From positions 8,308,001 through 8,372,000 of the forward strand of contig NZ_CP021780.1 of NCBI RefSeq assembly GCF_002192415.1: DNA of 64,000 nucleotides. Reading direction: 5' to 3'. Made by a program: the position numbers and the translations under genes. The DNA is from Paenibacillus donghaensis. Lineage in GTDB: Bacteria > Bacillota > Bacilli > Paenibacillales > Paenibacillaceae. The notes under the pieces are model-generated. The model did no database searches. It worked only from the letters and a program-made list of their open reading frames with translations, and was not told where the DNA came from. Positions within the stretch are counted from its first letter, which is position 1. Every line of letters starts with the position of its first letter. Of the stretch, positions 62,052 through 64,000 are shown one piece after another.

Positions 62052-63991
62052 ACAGTCTCACCCCGCAATTTCTTTTCAGTAGCAATGACTTCTTCAGCCG
62101 GAATGTAGAACCCGTGATCACGGTCGAAGGACATCGCAGCCATTACAATAAGGATGCCGATCCCCGACAGGATAGCCGGAATCCAGAGACTGAAGACGAG
62201 CGAGAAGCCGAATACGAAGAAAATGGCACCGAGTATAAAAGGTTTACCTGTATTGCTCGGCATATGGATCTTGGTAATCTTTTCCTCATACAGCTGGATG
62301 TTGTCGACCTTCTGGGACCAGAACGCGTCGCGTGTCTGCACCTTAGGCACCACAGCGAAGTTGTAGGCCGGAATCGGGCTGTTCGTTGCCCACTCCAGCG
62401 TACGTCCATCCCATGGATCGCCTGTAGTATCGCGCGGCATGTAACGTGTGCTCCAGTAGATATTGTAGACCAGAATCACGAACCCGATGGCCAGCCCGAC
62501 AGCCCCGGCGAATGAGAGCATATTGAGCGGACCAAAGCCCGTTTCCTCGGAATAGGTGTACATCCGGCGTGTCATTCCCATCAGTCCCAGGAAGAACAGC
62601 GGGAAGAAGGTGACGTTAAAGGAAATAATGATCCACCAGAAAGCATGTTTGCCCAAGCGTTCGTTCAGACGGAAGCCGAAGACCTTAGGGAACCAGTAAT
62701 GGAAGCCCGCAATGACGGCGAACACGGCACCTGGAATCAGCACGTAGTGGAAATGCGCTACCAGGAACATGGTGTTGTGGTATTGATAGTCGGCACTGGC
62801 CATCGCCAGCATGACTCCGGTCACCCCGCCGATCGTGAAGATCGGAATGAACGCCAGGGTATAGAGCATCGGGGTCGTGAAGGAGATTCGGCCCTTCCTT
62901 AGCGTAAACAGCCAGTTGAATATTTTGACCCCGGTTGGTACGGCAATCGCCATCGTGGTAATCGAGAAGAAGCTGTTGACCATCACGCCCTGGCCCATCG
63001 TGTAGAAATGGTGAGCCCATACCAGGAAGGACAGGAGCGAGATGATTATCATACTGAATACCATGGAGGTATAGCCGTACAGGTTCTTTTTGGAGAAGGT
63101 GGCGACAATCTCACTATATATCCCGAACGCAGGCAGGACAACGATATACACCTCGGGATGTCCCCACACCCAGAACAGGTTGGCCCACAACATATCCATC
63201 CCGCCGTTGGCCATCGTGAAGAATTGAGAGCCGAAGATCCGGTCGAACATCATCAGCGCCAGTGCAACCGTCAGTACCGGGAAGGCAAAGACGATAATCA
63301 CGTTGGTGATCAGAACGGACCAGGTAAACATCGGCATCTTCATCAGCTTCATGCCAGGTGCACGCATCTTAAGGATAGTGACGATGAAGTTAACCCCGGT
63401 AATCAGGGTACCAATCCCTGAAATCTGCAGGGCCAGTGAATAGTAGTTGTTCCCGACGGTCGGACTGAACTCCAGACTCGCCAGCGGGAAGTAAGCGGAC
63501 CAGCCGGCATCCGGTGAACCGCCGATAACGAACGAGATGTTGAGCAGCATCGCCCCGAAGAAGAAGAGCCAGAAGCTGACGGCGTTCAGCCGCGGAAAAG
63601 CAACGTCTCTTGCGCCGATCTGCAGCGGAATGATCACATTCATCAGACCGATGATAAAAGGCATGGCCATAAAGAGGATCATGATCAGGCCATGGGTCGT
63701 AAAGACCTCATTATAGTGCTGGGCATCAAGGAATTTCATCTCGGGCGCTGCGGTCTGCAGACGCATCATCATGGCGTCGATCCCGCCGCGGAACAACATC
63801 AGCAGAGCGGCCAGGATATACATAACCCCGATCTTTTTGTGGTCAACGGTAGTCAGCCATTCACGCCACAGATAACCCCATTTCTTAAAATAGGTCAGGC
63901 CGACGATAATGCCGATGGTAGCCAGAACGATACTAATCATAGCTCCGTATATCAAGGGTTCGCCGTGAACCTTAAATCTTTCCAAATCCAT
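62048..63991 (-). CDS. qoxB: Cytochrome aa3 quinol oxidase subunit I
   Basis: 647 residues, full length. Heme and copper ligands are in place: TTHGLIMILFMAMPF (low-spin heme), WVWGHPEVYIVVLPAFG (CuB His with the cross-linked Tyr), VWAHHFYTMG (two CuB His) and LVAHFHYVLIPG (heme a3 and heme a His). TVDHKKIGVMYI is the N-terminal hallmark. It reduces oxygen with electrons from menaquinol and pumps protons. Subunit II (qoxA) should lie just beyond the right edge of the window. Confidence 0.97.
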   Translation of the reverse strand: MDLERFKVHGEPLIYGAMISIVLATIGIIVGLTYFKKWGYLWREWLTTVDHKKIGVMYILAALLMLFRGGIDAMMMRLQTAAPEMKFLDAQHYNEVFTTHGLIMILFMAMPFIIGLMNVIIPLQIGARDVAFPRLNAVSFWLFFFGAMLLNISFVIGGSPDAGWSAYFPLASLEFSPTVGNNYYSLALQISGIGTLITGVNFIVTILKMRAPGMKLMKMPMFTWSVLITNVIIVFAFPVLTVALALMMFDRIFGSQFFTMANGGMDMLWANLFWVWGHPEVYIVVLPAFGIYSEIVATFSKKNLYGYTSMVFSMIIISLLSFLVWAHHFYTMGQGVMVNSFFSITTMAIAVPTGVKIFNWLFTLRKGRISFTTPMLYTLAFIPIFTIGGVTGVMLAMASADYQYHNTMFLVAHFHYVLIPGAVFAVIAGFHYWFPKVFGFRLNERLGKHAFWWIIISFNVTFFPLFFLGLMGMTRRMYTYSEETGFGPLNMLSFAGAVGLAIGFVILVYNIYWSTRYMPRDTTGDPWDGRTLEWATNSPIPAYNFAVVPKVQTRDAFWSQKVDNIQLYEEKITKIHMPSNTGKPFILGAIFFVFGFSLVFSLWIPAILSGIGILIVMAAMSFDRDHGFYIPAEEVIATEKKLRGETV

Positions 63992-64000
63992 TAGGATGGC

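Overview
The window looks like a chromosomal segment of a Paenibacillus-type member of the Bacillota. Support comes from GC-moderate coding sequence, strong AGGAGG ribosome binding sites, SLH-anchored surface proteins, an aa3-type quinol oxidase operon, ECF transporters, and many intergenic repeats of a kind typical of large Paenibacillus genomes. This genus call is inference from gene content, not from a marker gene.

Layout. 1-13 kb: the end of a sugar-type binding protein gene, a secreted YjgB-like protein, two degraded transposases, an NAD(P)-binding epimerase-like protein, a divergent AraC regulator / GH42 beta-galactosidase pair, YpsA, a YciI-like protein, an amidase and a lipoprotein. 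13-18 kb: two small unknown proteins, an OmpR-type two-component system, a YceI-domain protein and an MpsC-like protein. 18.4-23.5 kb: a compact operon of ABC importer (ATPase, permease, binding lipoprotein), isochorismatase-family amidohydrolase and MFS transporter. 24.7-26.7 kb: a Gfo/Idh/MocA oxidoreductase and an ADP-ribosylglycohydrolase.

27.8-47.9 kb: the most unusual region, a roughly 20 kb locus. A minus-strand trio (membrane protein with a large outer domain, zinc-ribbon membrane protein, 49-residue membrane peptide) diverges from a plus-strand series: secreted vWA protein with a C-terminal membrane anchor, giant tubulin-like GTPase, a large unrecognised partner, a membrane vWA protein, a beta-rich protein, a zinc-ribbon GTPase, a very large GTPase-associated protein (GAP1-like) with one membrane segment, and a J-domain-like membrane protein. 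Two of these genes have related tandem repeats in their leaders, just before the ribosome binding site. Together they suggest a membrane-associated NTP-dependent machine, either of the GTPase/vWA conflict type or a membrane-remodelling type.

48-57.8 kb: a cobalamin uptake locus. A cobalamin riboswitch with an intrinsic terminator precedes a 1538-residue S-layer-anchored protein built from intrinsic-factor/transcobalamin-like modules. It is followed by a lipoprotein with one such module and a complete ECF transporter (T, fused double ATPase, S). The order suggests capture at the cell surface, relay by the lipoprotein and import by the ECF complex.

57.8-64 kb: a 1.8 kb repeat-rich gap, a chemoreceptor lacking the normal signalling tip, and qoxBCD of the aa3 quinol oxidase, whose qoxA would lie beyond the right edge.

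Intergenic DNA holds three repeat classes. (A) Units of several imperfect palindromes of the form TTAGATGC-N6-GCATCTAA with a variable six-base centre. (B) 280-400 bp elements bounded by the 17 bp inverted repeat GGTTACTACTTAGGACC, inserted exactly in those six-base centres with duplication of the six bases. (C) A conserved 20-base head followed by differing hairpins.
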